From positions 1,029,111-1,093,110 of the forward strand of contig NZ_LT671675.1 of assembly GCF_900143685.1 (NCBI RefSeq): a stretch of 64,000 bases of DNA, read 5' to 3'. Below are positions 1-9,619 of this stretch, piece after piece. The notes beneath the pieces are model-generated. The model saw only the letters and a list, made by a program, of their open reading frames with translations, made no database searches and was not told the origin of the DNA. Numbering within the stretch: position 1 is the first letter of the stretch; the number at the start of each line of letters is the position of its first letter. A program made the position numbers and the translations under genes. Source of the stretch: Parolsenella massiliensis. Its GTDB lineage: Bacteria; Actinomycetota; Coriobacteriia; Coriobacteriales; Atopobiaceae.

Positions 1-1243
1 GGTCAACGCCCAGCCGGCCCACCACCTGCTGCAGGTAGGAGTCGAGAAGGTAGGACTCCTTGAGGGGGGCGAGCACCTTCGCCACGTCATCGAGCGCGCG
101 AAGCCTAAGGCCCGGGCTCGAGAGGTCTGTCCCCTCGAGCTTCTTCTCGAGCACGAAGTCGATGAGGGGACGCGCGCCGCGAAGCTGCTCGGCCATGGCC
201 TCGGGGCCATGGACCTTGAGGAACTCGTCGGGGTCCTGGTTGTCGGGCAGCACGACGCACGTGAGGGCGGCCTGTGTGCTCTCCACGTAGCGGACGGCGG
301 CCTCGGCGGCGTGCTGGCCGGCGGCGTCGCCGTCGAACATGCACACGATCGTCTTGGCGAAGCGCGAGAGCGTCTTCACGTGGTCAAGAGACAGCGCCGT
401 TCCCAACGCGGCAACCGTATTGGTGAAGCCCGCCTCGTGCATGGAGATGACGTCCATGTAGCCCTCGGTCACGATGGCGTAGCCCTTGGCGGCGATGCTG
501 TCCTTGGCATAGTCGAACGCGAACATATGCTTGCTCTTGTGAAAGACGCTCGTCTCGCGCGTGTTGAGGTACTTGGGCTTGGCGTCTCCCATGACACGGC
601 CGCCAAAGCCAATGCAGCGGCCCTGTTCGTCGTGAATGGGAAACATGACCCTATTGTAGAACTGGTCTCGCGCACGTCCCGAGCGGCTGGAGATGAGATC
701 TGCGGCCTCGAGCTCCTGACGGGAGAACCCCGCGGCCGTGAGCTCGCGCATGAGCGAGACGCCCGGATCGGCAAAGCCAAGGTGCCAGCGAGAGCAGATG
801 TCCGAGTTGAAGCCGCGCCCGGCGAAGTAGCGCCTCGCGGCAGCGGCAGCCTCGCTGCGGCCGCGCATGAGGCGAACGGAGTAGGCGGACTGGGCCGCCT
901 CGAGGGCGTCGACCACACGCGTGCGCTTGGGCCCGCGGCGGCCGCCCGCAGGGGCATCGTCAATGTCGATATGGGCGCGATCGGCCAAAAAGCGTACGGA
1001 GTCGAGAAAGTCGAGGCCCTCGCGCTTCATGACGTAGTCAAAGACGTCGCCCCCGGAGTGGCAGCCAAAGCAGTGCCACAGGCCCGTGGCGGGCGTCACG
1101 TGAAACGACGGGCTCTTCTCGTGGTGGAAGGGACAGCAGCCCCAAAAGTCTGAGCCACGCTGGCGAAGCACGACCGTCTCGGAGACAAGCGCCACGATAT
1201 CGGTCGCCTGGCGGACGCGCTCCTTGTCCTCCTCGGTTATCAC
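1..1243 (-). CDS. dnaG: DNA primase DnaG (3' end cut by window edge)
   Basis: DNA-directed RNA polymerase that lays primers for lagging-strand synthesis. Translation from GTG at 1243 gives a CHC2 zinc finger (C37, H40, C58, C61 in the CPFH...HCFGC pattern) followed by the catalytic core. The TOPRIM motif FDGDAAG and the downstream LPDNQDPDEF segment are visible. About 414 of the usual 600 or so residues are present; the C-terminal DnaB-binding domain lies outside the window. The GTG start overlaps the ribF stop by four bases (GTGA), which points to translational coupling at the end of the rimP-to-dnaG operon. Identification is firm. Confidence 0.95.
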   Translation of the reverse strand, partial: MITEEDKERVRQATDIVALVSETVVLRQRGSDFWGCCPFHHEKSPSFHVTPATGLWHCFGCHSGGDVFDYVMKREGLDFLDSVRFLADRAHIDIDDAPAGGRRGPKRTRVVDALEAAQSAYSVRLMRGRSEAAAAARRYFAGRGFNSDICSRWHLGFADPGVSLMRELTAAGFSRQELEAADLISSRSGRARDQFYNRVMFPIHDEQGRCIGFGGRVMGDAKPKYLNTRETSVFHKSKHMFAFDYAKDSIAAKGYAIVTEGYMDVISMHEAGFTNTVAALGTALSLDHVKTLSRFAKTIVCMFDGDAAGQHAAEAAVRYVESTQAALTCVVLPDNQDPDEFLKVHGPEAMAEQLRGARPLIDFVLEKKLEGTDLSSPGLRLRALDDVAKVLAPLKESYLLDSYLQQVVGRLGVD

Positions 1244-2319
1244 AGGACCTCGCCCTCCCCCAGATACGTGCCAACCCATGCGACGTTGCCAAGAACCGTG
1301 GCCTCGAGCTCTTCAAGCGAGGAGAACCTGCGCGGCTCGCGGAGCCATACCACGAAGCTCACCGAGAGCCTAGCCCCATACAGGTCTCCCGAGAAGCCCA
1401 GCAGCGTGGCCTCGAGAAACGGCTCGCCCTGCACCCCACCGAACGAGCGAGGCGCCCCGACGTTGACGGCGGCGGGCCAGGCGTGCGCGCCGTCGCACGC
1501 GAGCGCGGCATAGACGCCCTCGGCGGGAAGGCACGTCTCGGCGGGAATGCGCACGTTGGCCGTGGGAAAGCCAAACGAGGCCCCCTCTCCCCTACCGTGC
1601 TCCACCTGTCCGCGCACCATGTGGTCGCGCTCGAGAAGCCCCGCGGCCGCCTCGACCTTGCCCGCGCGCACGAGGCCGCGGATGCGCGTGGCGCTCACCA
1701 TCTGACCAGACTCGCTCACGAGCTCGTGCCCGTGGACGTCAATGCCGAGCGGGCCTGCGACCTCGCGAAGCGCGTCGACCGTTCCGGCCCCGCCCGCTCC
1801 CATGCGGAAGTCCGCGCCCACGTGGATGGAGAGCGGGCGCGCCGCAGGCACGAGCCAGTCCGTGAGAAAGCGCTCGTAGCTCGTGGACGCGAGCTCACGC
1901 GTGAACGGCACCACGAGCACGGCATCGAGCCCGAGCGTCGAGAGCAGCCTCACGCGGTCCTCGACGCAGAGCAGCGTGGCATTGACGATGGGCCCGGCGA
2001 GCACCGCGGCCGGATCTGGCGAGAACGTCACCGCAACGCTCGCGACGCCTCGGTCGCGGGCCTCCGACACGGCACGGGACACAAGCTCGCGATGGCCAAC
2101 GTGCACGCCATCGAACGCGCCAAGCACGCAGACCGAGCCCCGCGAGCTCACGTCCGAGGCCATGTCCGTGAACCCGTAGAGAGCGCATCCCCCCACGAGT
2201 TCGCGCGCCTGCGGCAGCGGACGGTCAACGGCCACGCCGGATGCGATCCGCCGGCGTTGCTCCTCTCGCGTCAGGGGGCGGTCCCACGCGGGGCCCAACG
2301 GACGCAGACCCTCCGTCAT
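1240..2319 (-). CDS. ribF: Bifunctional riboflavin kinase/FAD synthetase
   Basis: Converts riboflavin to FMN and then FAD. The FAD-synthetase nucleotidyl-transfer motif GAFDGVHVGH lies near residue 65-75. The flavokinase motif FGFPTANV lies in the C-terminal half. The ATG at 2319 overlaps the truB stop (ATGA), so the reading frame is set by coupling. With this start the protein has 359 residues, about 50 more than typical RibF, because of an N-terminal extension without a recognised domain. An internal ATG at 2163 would remove most of the extension but has no visible ribosome-binding site. Confidence 0.93.
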   Translation of the reverse strand: MTEGLRPLGPAWDRPLTREEQRRRIASGVAVDRPLPQARELVGGCALYGFTDMASDVSSRGSVCVLGAFDGVHVGHRELVSRAVSEARDRGVASVAVTFSPDPAAVLAGPIVNATLLCVEDRVRLLSTLGLDAVLVVPFTRELASTSYERFLTDWLVPAARPLSIHVGADFRMGAGGAGTVDALREVAGPLGIDVHGHELVSESGQMVSATRIRGLVRAGKVEAAAGLLERDHMVRGQVEHGRGEGASFGFPTANVRIPAETCLPAEGVYAALACDGAHAWPAAVNVGAPRSFGGVQGEPFLEATLLGFSGDLYGARLSVSFVVWLREPRRFSSLEELEATVLGNVAWVGTYLGEGEVL

Positions 2320-3248
2320 CGGCGCACCCCCATGATGCCTGCGGGGAAGTTCGTGGAGCTCACGAGCTCGTCGGCATGCCTCGTCCAGACTCCGTAGAGC
2401 TTGTCTGTGTGCACGAGACACACACGCCCGCCTTCCTCAACGTTTACGTCTCCCACGGGGATGTGCTTGCCGCACGAGGCGTCCGCAAGCTCAGACGACG
2501 TGAGCACGCGCACGGAAGCGCCAAGCGAGGCCGCAGGGTCAAGCGCGCGGGCAGCGATGAGCTCGGAGCCCCTCTGCTCGAGCTCGTCAAGCGAGACGCA
2601 CGAGGAAAGCGAGATGGACCCCGCGCTCGTGCGACGAAGCCCTGCGAGGTGCGCGGCGCTTCCGCAGGCACGGCCCAGGTCACGGGCGATGGCACGGATG
2701 TAGCAGCCCTTCGACACGTCGAAGGCGCACAGCCAGCCGGGGCGCCCATCGACGTCCTGGATAGCCGCGAGCGAGGCCGAGTGGATGGTGACGGGACGGG
2801 CCTCAAGCTCCACGTGCTCGCCGGCCCTCGCGCGCGCATACGAGCGCACGCCATTCACGGAGATGGCGGAGTATGCGGGAGGAACCTGCAGGCAGGCTCC
2901 CTCGATGCCGGCAAGGCGCTCGCGAGCGGCGTCCTCGTCCCACGCCCAGGCGGGCACCTCGGCGCTACGCGTCACGGCTCCCTCGGCGTCATCGGTCTCC
3001 GTCTCCTCGCCAAACACCACGAGGCCGACGTAGCCCTTCCGTTCGTTGGTGAGCAGGCCCATGAGGCGCGTGCCCTGGCCTATACCCACGACGAGCACAC
3101 CGGAGGCGTCCGGGTCAAGCGTGCCGGCATGGCCCACGCGACGCTCGCCAACCGCGCGGCGCACGTGGGATACGATGTCGTGAGACGTCATGCCCAGCGG
3201 CTTGTCGACGGCTATCAGGGCGTTGATGCCACTCGTCCCACGCCGCAT
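2316..3248 (-). CDS. truB: tRNA pseudouridine-55 synthase TruB
   Basis: Makes pseudouridine at position 55 in the T-loop of most tRNAs. The catalytic motif GHAGTLDPDASG carries Asp45, and the N-terminal KPLGMTSHD motif is typical. At 310 residues it has the family length, with a C-terminal PUA-like region. It lies 3 bp after the nrnA stop-proximal end and overlaps ribF by 4 bp, inside the translation operon. Confidence 0.95.
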   Translation of the reverse strand: MRRGTSGINALIAVDKPLGMTSHDIVSHVRRAVGERRVGHAGTLDPDASGVLVVGIGQGTRLMGLLTNERKGYVGLVVFGEETETDDAEGAVTRSAEVPAWAWDEDAARERLAGIEGACLQVPPAYSAISVNGVRSYARARAGEHVELEARPVTIHSASLAAIQDVDGRPGWLCAFDVSKGCYIRAIARDLGRACGSAAHLAGLRRTSAGSISLSSCVSLDELEQRGSELIAARALDPAASLGASVRVLTSSELADASCGKHIPVGDVNVEEGGRVCLVHTDKLYGVWTRHADELVSSTNFPAGIMGVRR

Positions 3249-3251
3249 ATG

Positions 3252-4328
3252 CTAGACCCCTTTGCCAAGCTCGAGTTTCATCTGAAGGTTGCGGGAGTCG
3301 GGCGCCTCCCCGTCCGAGGCCGCAAGAACGGCCTGAAGCTGCGGCAGAACATACGCCAGCGTGGCGTCGATGCCATCGGGCGAGGTGAAGCCCGCCGCGG
3401 CCTTGTGGCCGCCACCGCCTAGTGACCGGGCCACGCCCGAGATGTCGTGCTTGCCCTTTGAGCGGAGGTTGCCGCGCACCGTGCCGTCGGGAAGCTCCTT
3501 GAGGAACAGCGCCACCTCAGAGCCCTCGACGCTTCTCACCACGTCGATGAGTCCGTCGCACTCGTCCAGGTGCGCGCCCGTGCGCTCGAGGTCGTTTCTC
3601 GTGGCGTAGCTGTAGGCGATGCGGCCGTGGTCGAACGTAACGATGCGGCCCATGACGACGCTCTCGAGGTGAAGGTAGGCCAGGCGGAAGCTCTGGTAGA
3701 CGTTGAGTGAGATCATGGACGGCGAGGCTCCGGCGTCCACGAGCATGCTCGCGCACTCGAAGGCCTCGGAGTCGGCGTTCTGGTACTGGAAGCGCCCCGT
3801 GTCCGTGACTATGGCGCAGAACAGGCAGTTGGCGATGTCCGCCGTGAAGTGCGCCCCAAGGAACAGGCCGAACTCGGCGATGACGACGCCGGCGGCCGCC
3901 GCGTCGGGACGGATGAGCGCAACGTCGCCGAACGGCGTCGTTGACGGGTGGTGGTCCATGATGGCGATGTGGCGGGCGCGCTCGAGCACGGGCTGGGCCG
4001 TGTTGAGGCGAGACGCCACGGAGAGGTCCACGACGATGAACAGGTCCGGCGTGCCCTCGTAGTCAGACGCGTGGACAAAGCCATCGGTGCCGGGAAGGAA
4101 CCGATACAGGCGCGGCAGGGGCGCATCGTCTGCCAGCAGGTTCGTGACGTGCTTGCCCTCCCAGTGCTGGGAGATGATCTGGGCAAGCGCCAGGCCAGAC
4201 CCCAGCGCGTCTCCGTCGGGATCGGTGTGTGCGCACACCACGATCTCGGTGGCTTCGTCTATGAGTGCAGAGATCTTGCCGAACTTCTCGCGCTGCTCGG
4301 CAAAGACCTGCTCGTCTCCAGCGTTCAT
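3252..4328 (-). CDS. nrnA: DHH-family bifunctional oligoribonuclease/PAP phosphatase (NrnA-like)
   Basis: DHH/DHHA1 phosphoesterase that degrades nanoRNA and, in some members, 3'-phosphoadenosine 5'-phosphate or cyclic dinucleotide products. The metal-binding motif HTDPDGDALGS is at 34-44, DHH at 125-127, and the DHHA1 signature GGGGHKAAAG is near the C-terminus. The ATG at 4328, five bases after the rbfA stop, gives 358 residues, the usual NrnA length; the frame stays open further upstream only by chance. The position between rbfA and truB is conserved in many Gram-positive bacteria. Substrate preference cannot be told from sequence. Confidence 0.9.
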   Translation of the reverse strand: MNAGDEQVFAEQREKFGKISALIDEATEIVVCAHTDPDGDALGSGLALAQIISQHWEGKHVTNLLADDAPLPRLYRFLPGTDGFVHASDYEGTPDLFIVVDLSVASRLNTAQPVLERARHIAIMDHHPSTTPFGDVALIRPDAAAAGVVIAEFGLFLGAHFTADIANCLFCAIVTDTGRFQYQNADSEAFECASMLVDAGASPSMISLNVYQSFRLAYLHLESVVMGRIVTFDHGRIAYSYATRNDLERTGAHLDECDGLIDVVRSVEGSEVALFLKELPDGTVRGNLRSKGKHDISGVARSLGGGGHKAAAGFTSPDGIDATLAYVLPQLQAVLAASDGEAPDSRNLQMKLELGKGV

Positions 4329-4333
4329 TCGAC

Positions 4334-4762
4334 CTATTCCGCCTCTGTCGACTCGTCGTCCTCGCCAGCATCCTCGCTTGCCTCGGAGACGGGGTAGCCA
4401 AACTCGTCCTTCACGACGTCGATGGTGGGCGGCCTGTTCTCGAGGGCGCGGGCGATTCGCTCGGCCTCGTCCGTCGAGGTGTCGATGGAGAAGGCGAGCT
4501 CGGGCGTCACGCGCCAGCCAAGCGCGCGGCCGAGAAGCGAGCGGATGCGGCCCTTGGCGCGCTCGAGCGCGGCCATGACCGACTCGTAGCGCTCGGGCTC
4601 GCACGTGACGTAGGCGCGCACGAACGAGCGGTCGACGGAGACCTCGCAGCCCGTGAGCGTCACGAGGTCGAGGTCGGGGTCGGCGACCTCGAACAAAAGG
4701 ATGCTCGCGAGCTTCTCGCGGGCAATCTCGCCGGAGCGGCGCGAATTTGCGTTCTGCTTCAT
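4334..4762 (-). CDS. rbfA: 30S ribosome-binding factor A
   Basis: Small KH-like factor that helps 16S rRNA 5'-end maturation and 30S assembly. The N-terminus (RRSGEIAREKLASIL) and the middle segment around VTLTGCEVSVD match RbfA. At 142 residues it has an acidic C-terminal tail rich in Glu and Asp. It is separated from infB by two strong hairpins. Confidence 0.93.
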   Translation of the reverse strand: MKQNANSRRSGEIAREKLASILLFEVADPDLDLVTLTGCEVSVDRSFVRAYVTCEPERYESVMAALERAKGRIRSLLGRALGWRVTPELAFSIDTSTDEAERIARALENRPPTIDVVKDEFGYPVSEASEDAGEDDESTEAE

Positions 4763-4778
4763 GTCTCAACCTGCCTAG

Positions 4779-4852
4779 GTGGGGCGGCCACGAGGACCGC
4801 CCCACACGTCGTAGCTATCTCAGAGGCGCTCAGCACCGGGTGTCCCCGGTGC
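4779..4852 (-). other. Two strong hairpins between infB and rbfA
   Basis: GTGGGGCGG (4779-4787) pairs with CCGCCCCAC (4797-4805), and GCACCGGG (4833-4840) pairs with CCCGGTGC (4845-4852). Neither is followed by a T-run on the minus strand. They look like mRNA-processing, stabilising or pausing structures inside the operon rather than full terminators. Confidence 0.6.
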
Positions 4853-4860
4853 GGCCCAAC

Positions 4861-7485
4861 CTACTCGGTACGAGCGACCTCGACGATCTTGTACCCCTCG
4901 ATGACGTCTCCAGGCTTGATGTCCTGGTAGTTCTCGAGGCCGATGCCGCACTCGAAGCCGGCCTTGACGCTCTTGACGTCGTCCTTGTAGCGACGCAGCG
5001 ACGCGATCTTGCCATCGAACACGACGATGCCGTCGCGCACGAGGCGAACGTTGTCGTCGCGGCTGATCTCGCCCTCGGTAATCATGCAGCCAGCGGCGAT
5101 GCCGACCTTGGGGACCTTGAACGTGTCGCAGACCTCGGCCGAGCCCGTCTGGTGCTCCTCCTCGGTGGGCTTGAGCATGCCGATGCGGGCGGCGTCGATG
5201 TCCTCGATGGCCTTGTAGATGACGCTGTACGTACGAATCTCGACGCCCTGGTGCTCAGCGGCCGCACGTGCCTTGGCGTCGGGGCGCACGCCGAAGCCGA
5301 TGATGATGGCGTTGGAGGCGTCGGCGAGCGTGACGTCGGTCTCGGTGATGGCACCAACGGCGGAGTGGATCGTGTTGATGCGCACCTCGGACTGGTCCAT
5401 CTTGTCCAGCGAGTCCTGAAGGGCCTCGATGGAGCCCTGGACGTCGGCCTTGATGACGAGGTTGAGCTCCTTGACCTCGGCATCCTCCATCGTGGAGAAC
5501 AGGGTCTCGAGCGTGACGTGCTTCACGCGGTTCTGCTCCTCGATGCGGGCCTTGAGCGCGCGCTGCTCGGCCAGCGAACGCGCCTCGCGCTCGTCGGTGA
5601 AGACGCGGAACTCGTCGCCGGCGGCGGGCACGCTCTGCAGGCCCAGGATCTCCACCGGGTCGGAGGGCTTGGCCTCCTTGACCGGACGACCCTTCGGGTC
5701 GAGCATGGCGCGAACGCGGCCATAGGACATGCCGGCCACGATGGCGTCGCCAATGCGCAGCGTGCCGCGCGTGACGAGGACCGTGGCGACCGAGCCGCGG
5801 CCGCGGTCGAGCTTGGCCTCGAGGACGTTGCCGGAAGCGAACGTGTTGGGGTTGGCCTTGAGCTCAAGGACGTCGGCCTGGAGGATGACAGTCTCGAGCA
5901 GCTCGTCGATGCCGATCTTCTTCTTGGCGGAGATGTTGACGAACATGTTCTGTCCGCCCCACTCCTCCGGGATGATGCCGTACTCGGTGAGCTCCTGGCG
6001 CACCTTGTCGGGGTTGGCGCCGGGCTTGTCGATCTTGTTGACGGCCACGATGATGGGCACGCCGGCGGCCTTGGCGTGGTTGATGGACTCGACCGTCTGC
6101 GGCATGACGCCGTCGTCGGCGGCGACGATCAGGATGACGATGTCGGTCACCTTGGCGCCGCGGGCACGCATGGCCGTGAACGTCTCGTGACCAGGCGTGT
6201 CGATGAACGTGATGGTGCGGTCACCGATCTTGACCTGGGAGGCGCCGATGGCCTGCGTGATGCCGCCGGCCTCGCCCTCCGCCACGCCGGTGTGGCGGAT
6301 GGCGTCGAGCAAAGACGTCTTGCCGTGGTCGACGTGGCCCATGACGGTCACGACCGGGGCACGCGGCAAAAGATCTGCCGGGTCGTCGTAGAACGTGAAG
6401 GAGTTCTCCTCCTCCTTGGTCATGACCTTGACCTCGCGGCCCAGGTCATCGGCGACAAGCTCGATGAGCTCGTCGGACATGGACTGCGTGAGCGTCAGCG
6501 GGCTGCCAAGCAGGAACAGGCGCTTGACGATGTCGGAGGCAGGCACGCCGAGAAGCTCGGCGAGCTCGGCGACGGTGGAGCCGGTGGGAACCTTGACCAT
6601 GCCAATCTCGGCCACGTTCTGGTCGTTGGCGATGGCCTCCTCGATCGCCTGCTCCTTGGCGGCCTGCTCGGCCTGCTTCTGGCGGCGCTCCTTGCGCTTC
6701 TTGCGGCGACCGGCGGACTCGCGGGAGGCCTCCTCGACGCTGGCGCGGGCCTCCTCGAGCACGCGCTCGCGGTTGTACTCCTCGGCGGCCTTCGCCATGC
6801 GGCTGTAGCGGTCCTCGCCCTCGGACTCGTGGTGGCCCTTGTGCTTGCCGCGAGAGGCCTTGGCGGCCTTCTCGGGGCTTACGGGCGTGGAGTCGTTGGC
6901 GGAGGCGTTGGCGCGCTGGGAGCGAGAGGAGCCGTTGCCGCGGCGACCACGGCCGCTGGGGGCCTGCTCGGCCTTCTTGGCGGCGGCCTCCTCGCGCTGG
7001 GCCTTGAGGATCTTCTCCTGCTGGGCGATCTGGTCAAGCAGGCTCGTCATGGAGGGGACAGACTTGGGCGCGTTGTCGCGCACACGGTTCTTCTCCTCCT
7101 CTTCCTTGCGCTTGCGCTCGGCCTCGGCACGCTCGGCCTCGGCCTTCTTGCGGGCCTCCTCGGCCTTCTTGCGCTCGGCCTCGGCGCGGGCGCGCTCGAC
7201 CTCGCGGCGCTTCTCGGCCTCGACGCGCTCTGCCTCGGCGCGGGCGCGCTCCTCGGCCTCCGCCTTGGCGCGGGCCTCCTCCTCGGCCTTCTTGGCGGCC
7301 TCGATCTCTGCGGCGCGGGCCTCGAGAATCGGGGCCATCTTCTTGCGGACGACCATAACGTAGGCGTCCTCGAGGGCGCTCGAGGCGGACTTCGCCGGAA
7401 TCATCATGTCGGCCAGGTGACCGAGCATCTCCTTGCTCGTCATGCCAAATTCCTTGGCAAGGTCATGTACGCGAGTCTTTGCCAT
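4861..7485 (-). CDS. infB: Translation initiation factor IF-2
   Basis: GTPase that brings initiator fMet-tRNA to the 30S subunit. The 874 residues contain an N-terminal IF2N module, a long Glu/Lys/Arg/Ala-rich charged helix (about residues 60-130), and a basic low-complexity linker. A second IF2N module follows, then the GTPase domain from about residue 375 ([18 protein letters not shown]) and the C-terminal beta-barrel/fMet-tRNA domains. It lies downstream of nusA in the standard order, but no ylxR or L7Ae gene separates them here. Confidence 0.97.
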   Translation of the reverse strand: MAKTRVHDLAKEFGMTSKEMLGHLADMMIPAKSASSALEDAYVMVVRKKMAPILEARAAEIEAAKKAEEEARAKAEAEERARAEAERVEAEKRREVERARAEAERKKAEEARKKAEAERAEAERKRKEEEEKNRVRDNAPKSVPSMTSLLDQIAQQEKILKAQREEAAAKKAEQAPSGRGRRGNGSSRSQRANASANDSTPVSPEKAAKASRGKHKGHHESEGEDRYSRMAKAAEEYNRERVLEEARASVEEASRESAGRRKKRKERRQKQAEQAAKEQAIEEAIANDQNVAEIGMVKVPTGSTVAELAELLGVPASDIVKRLFLLGSPLTLTQSMSDELIELVADDLGREVKVMTKEEENSFTFYDDPADLLPRAPVVTVMGHVDHGKTSLLDAIRHTGVAEGEAGGITQAIGASQVKIGDRTITFIDTPGHETFTAMRARGAKVTDIVILIVAADDGVMPQTVESINHAKAAGVPIIVAVNKIDKPGANPDKVRQELTEYGIIPEEWGGQNMFVNISAKKKIGIDELLETVILQADVLELKANPNTFASGNVLEAKLDRGRGSVATVLVTRGTLRIGDAIVAGMSYGRVRAMLDPKGRPVKEAKPSDPVEILGLQSVPAAGDEFRVFTDEREARSLAEQRALKARIEEQNRVKHVTLETLFSTMEDAEVKELNLVIKADVQGSIEALQDSLDKMDQSEVRINTIHSAVGAITETDVTLADASNAIIIGFGVRPDAKARAAAEHQGVEIRTYSVIYKAIEDIDAARIGMLKPTEEEHQTGSAEVCDTFKVPKVGIAAGCMITEGEISRDDNVRLVRDGIVVFDGKIASLRRYKDDVKSVKAGFECGIGLENYQDIKPGDVIEGYKIVEVARTE

Positions 7486-7579
7486 GTGGCCTACCTTCCT
7501 GTGCGGGCAACAACGCTGGGCGGGTCTTGCCCGCTGGCTGAAACAAAAGGGACGGGAGCGGGGCGAGAGCCCCTCCCGG

Positions 7580-8839
7580 CTAGATCAGGGAGTCGGGGTC
7601 GTCGGAGACCTCGGCGGAGTCGACGAGGGCCATCTTCTCGTGCACGCCGCAGTAGCGCGAGCCCGGACGGGCCATGTTGCGGCACTGGACGCCGGAGGGG
7701 CTCACGAACTCGCAGCGGTGCGTGCCCTCCTCGCCCACGAGGTCCTCGGCCTCCTCGGCAGGGGCGGGCATCTGGGAAAGGACGCCGGCGGCAAGCGACT
7801 CGTTCTTGATGTCGATGTGCATGCCGGTGAGGCGGGCGGCGAGACGGGCGTTCTGGCCCTCCTTGCCAATGGCCAGGGAAAGCTGGTCGTCGGGGACGAT
7901 GACCGTGGCGTAGTTGGTCTCCTCGTCGACGAGGACGCGCGTCACCTTGGCGGGCGACAGGGCGTTGGCCACGCACTGGGCGGGGTCGTCGCTCCACAGC
8001 ACGACGTCGACGCGCTCGCCGCGGAGCTCGCTCACGACGGTGCGCACGCGACTGCCCTTGGGGCCAACGCAGGCGCCCACCGGGTCGAGGCGGTCATCGA
8101 GGGAGGCGACGGCGACCTTGGAGCGGGCGCCAGCCTCGCGTGCGATGGAGCGGATCTCGACGACGCCGTCGTAGATCTCGGGGACCTCGAGCTCGAAGAG
8201 GCGACGGATGAGCTCGGGGTGCGTACGGGAGATGACGATGGAGGGACGGGAGTGCTCGCCGCGGACGGGCTGGGAGATCTGCGCGTTGGGGTCGCGGACG
8301 TCGATGATGACGGCCTTGATGCGCATGTTGTGCGTGTAGCGCTCGCCATTGGGGCGCTCGTTGCGCTCCTCGGGGTGACGCTTGCGGTCGAAGTGGGGAA
8401 GCTCGGCCTCGACGCCCTCGCGAATCTTCACGATCGTGAAGTCAGGGGTGGACTGGAGCACGGTGCCGGTGATGATGTCGCCGATGCGCTGCGAGAACTC
8501 CTCGTAGATCTGCTCGCGGGCGGCGTTGCGCACGATGGCGTTGATCTCTGCCTTGGCGTGCTGGGCGGCGATGCGGCTCGTGTCCTTGGGCGTGACGTCG
8601 ATCTCCTCGAACTCGGTGTAGTTGCCCTCCTCGTCCATGGAGTCGTCCTTGGGGATGAGCTTGTACACGTAGATCTTGCCCGTCATGCGGTCGATCGTGA
8701 CCTTGGCGCCCCAGTCGAGGTGCATGAGGTTCGCGTAGCTCGCGGCAAGAGACTGCTCGAGGCGGTCGAGCAGGTAGAGCTCGTCGATGTGCTTCTCCTG
8801 GCACAGCGCCATGAGCGCTTCCATCATCGCAGATGCCAT
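7580..8839 (-). CDS. nusA: Transcription termination/antitermination factor NusA with Cys/His C-terminal tail
   Basis: RNA polymerase-associated factor controlling pausing, termination and antitermination. An N-terminal NusA domain is followed by S1 and KH domains (GPKGSRVRTVVSELRGE; AIGKEGQNARLAARL). It lacks the proteobacterial acidic repeats, as expected in Gram-positives. The last 45 or so residues hold C376-x9-C386-x10-C397-x2-H400, which looks like a small zinc-binding knuckle and is not part of standard NusA. The YlxR gene normally found next is missing. Confidence 0.95.
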   Translation of the reverse strand: MASAMMEALMALCQEKHIDELYLLDRLEQSLAASYANLMHLDWGAKVTIDRMTGKIYVYKLIPKDDSMDEEGNYTEFEEIDVTPKDTSRIAAQHAKAEINAIVRNAAREQIYEEFSQRIGDIITGTVLQSTPDFTIVKIREGVEAELPHFDRKRHPEERNERPNGERYTHNMRIKAVIIDVRDPNAQISQPVRGEHSRPSIVISRTHPELIRRLFELEVPEIYDGVVEIRSIAREAGARSKVAVASLDDRLDPVGACVGPKGSRVRTVVSELRGERVDVVLWSDDPAQCVANALSPAKVTRVLVDEETNYATVIVPDDQLSLAIGKEGQNARLAARLTGMHIDIKNESLAAGVLSQMPAPAEEAEDLVGEEGTHRCEFVSPSGVQCRNMARPGSRYCGVHEKMALVDSAEVSDDPDSLI

Positions 8840-8923
8840 GTGTCGTATTCCTTCCTGGCTATTAGCAAACGTGGCGCCGTGGCGCCGGTCGGTCAGTACG
8901 TGGGGCTCGCCACCCCTTGCGGC

Positions 8924-9445
8924 CTACTTGGCCTTGCCACCCTTCGGGGCCTTGGAGAAGGTCTTCTTCTCGCCCTTGGCGAACGAGGGCTTGATGGTGC
9001 AGCGACGCACCTGGTCAAGCGGGATGCTCACCTGGCCCTCGTCCGTGTCGAGGACGACGGAGCCCTCCTGCATGCCCACGAGCGTGCCCGAGAAGCGCTT
9101 GCGTCCCTCGGTGGCCGTCGTGGTGAGGGCGACCTGCTCGCCGGCGAAGCGCTCGAAGTCACGCTCGCGGCGAAGCGGGCGGTCGAGCCCCGGCGAGCTC
9201 ACCTCGAGCGTGAACGAGCCGGGGAACGGGTCCACCACGTCGATGACGTCGGACACCCACTGCGTCTGGGCCGCGACCTCGTCGAGCGAGATGGTGCCAC
9301 GGCTCTCGTCTGCCCAGTCGAGGCGGACTCGAACGGTGGGCGCCTTCGTGGCACCAACGACCTCGACATCGACGACGTCGACCTCGTGGGCGGCGCCGGC
9401 CACCTCAAGGGCCTCGAGAATGGCCGCTGCCTTGTCCTGGGCCAT
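8924..9445 (-). CDS. rimP: Ribosome maturation factor RimP
   Basis: Assists 30S assembly. The family signature near GSFTLEVSSPGLDRPL is clear. The ATG at 9445 was chosen because AAAGGAGG sits just upstream; the frame extends further upstream without a start signal. This gives 173 residues with a Lys/Gly-rich tail. It is the first gene of the rimP-nusA-infB-rbfA-nrnA-truB-ribF-dnaG operon. Confidence 0.92.
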   Translation of the reverse strand: MAQDKAAAILEALEVAGAAHEVDVVDVEVVGATKAPTVRVRLDWADESRGTISLDEVAAQTQWVSDVIDVVDPFPGSFTLEVSSPGLDRPLRRERDFERFAGEQVALTTTATEGRKRFSGTLVGMQEGSVVLDTDEGQVSIPLDQVRRCTIKPSFAKGEKKTFSKAPKGGKAK

Positions 9446-9496
9446 CGGGCCTCCTTTCTTGCGCCGTGGCGGGCACGGCCTACCTACAGACAAAGA

Positions 9497-9526
9497 GATG
9501 CGGGGCGAAAAACTCCACCCCACATC
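9497..9526 (-). other. Leader hairpin upstream of rimP
   Basis: On the minus strand GATGTGGGG pairs with CCCCGCATC around a T-rich loop and is followed by TCTTTGTC. It lies between a candidate promoter and rimP. It may be a weak terminator for the upstream gene or a leader attenuator; the sequence does not decide. Confidence 0.45.
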
Positions 9527-9556
9527 CCTCATTCCGTACAAACTATCGAAAGCAGT

Positions 9557-9583
9557 GTATTAAACAACCTGCTAGCACGTCAA
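9557..9583 (-). promoter_or_regulatory. Candidate promoter of the rimP operon
   Basis: On the minus strand TTGACG (9578-9583) is followed after 15 bp by TAATAC (9557-9562), about 110 bp before rimP. The spacing is short and the -10 match is modest, so this is a tentative call. Confidence 0.35.
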
Positions 9584-9619
9584 GTCGCATTTGTGATGCT
9601 CCCGTGATGATGGGACGCG

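Noticed and set aside
4747-7809. 1020-residue plus-strand open frame antisense to infB
   Set aside because: Low-complexity Leu/Gly/Ala/Asp-rich translation mirrors the codon pattern of infB; no start signal or domain. High GC gives long chance frames.
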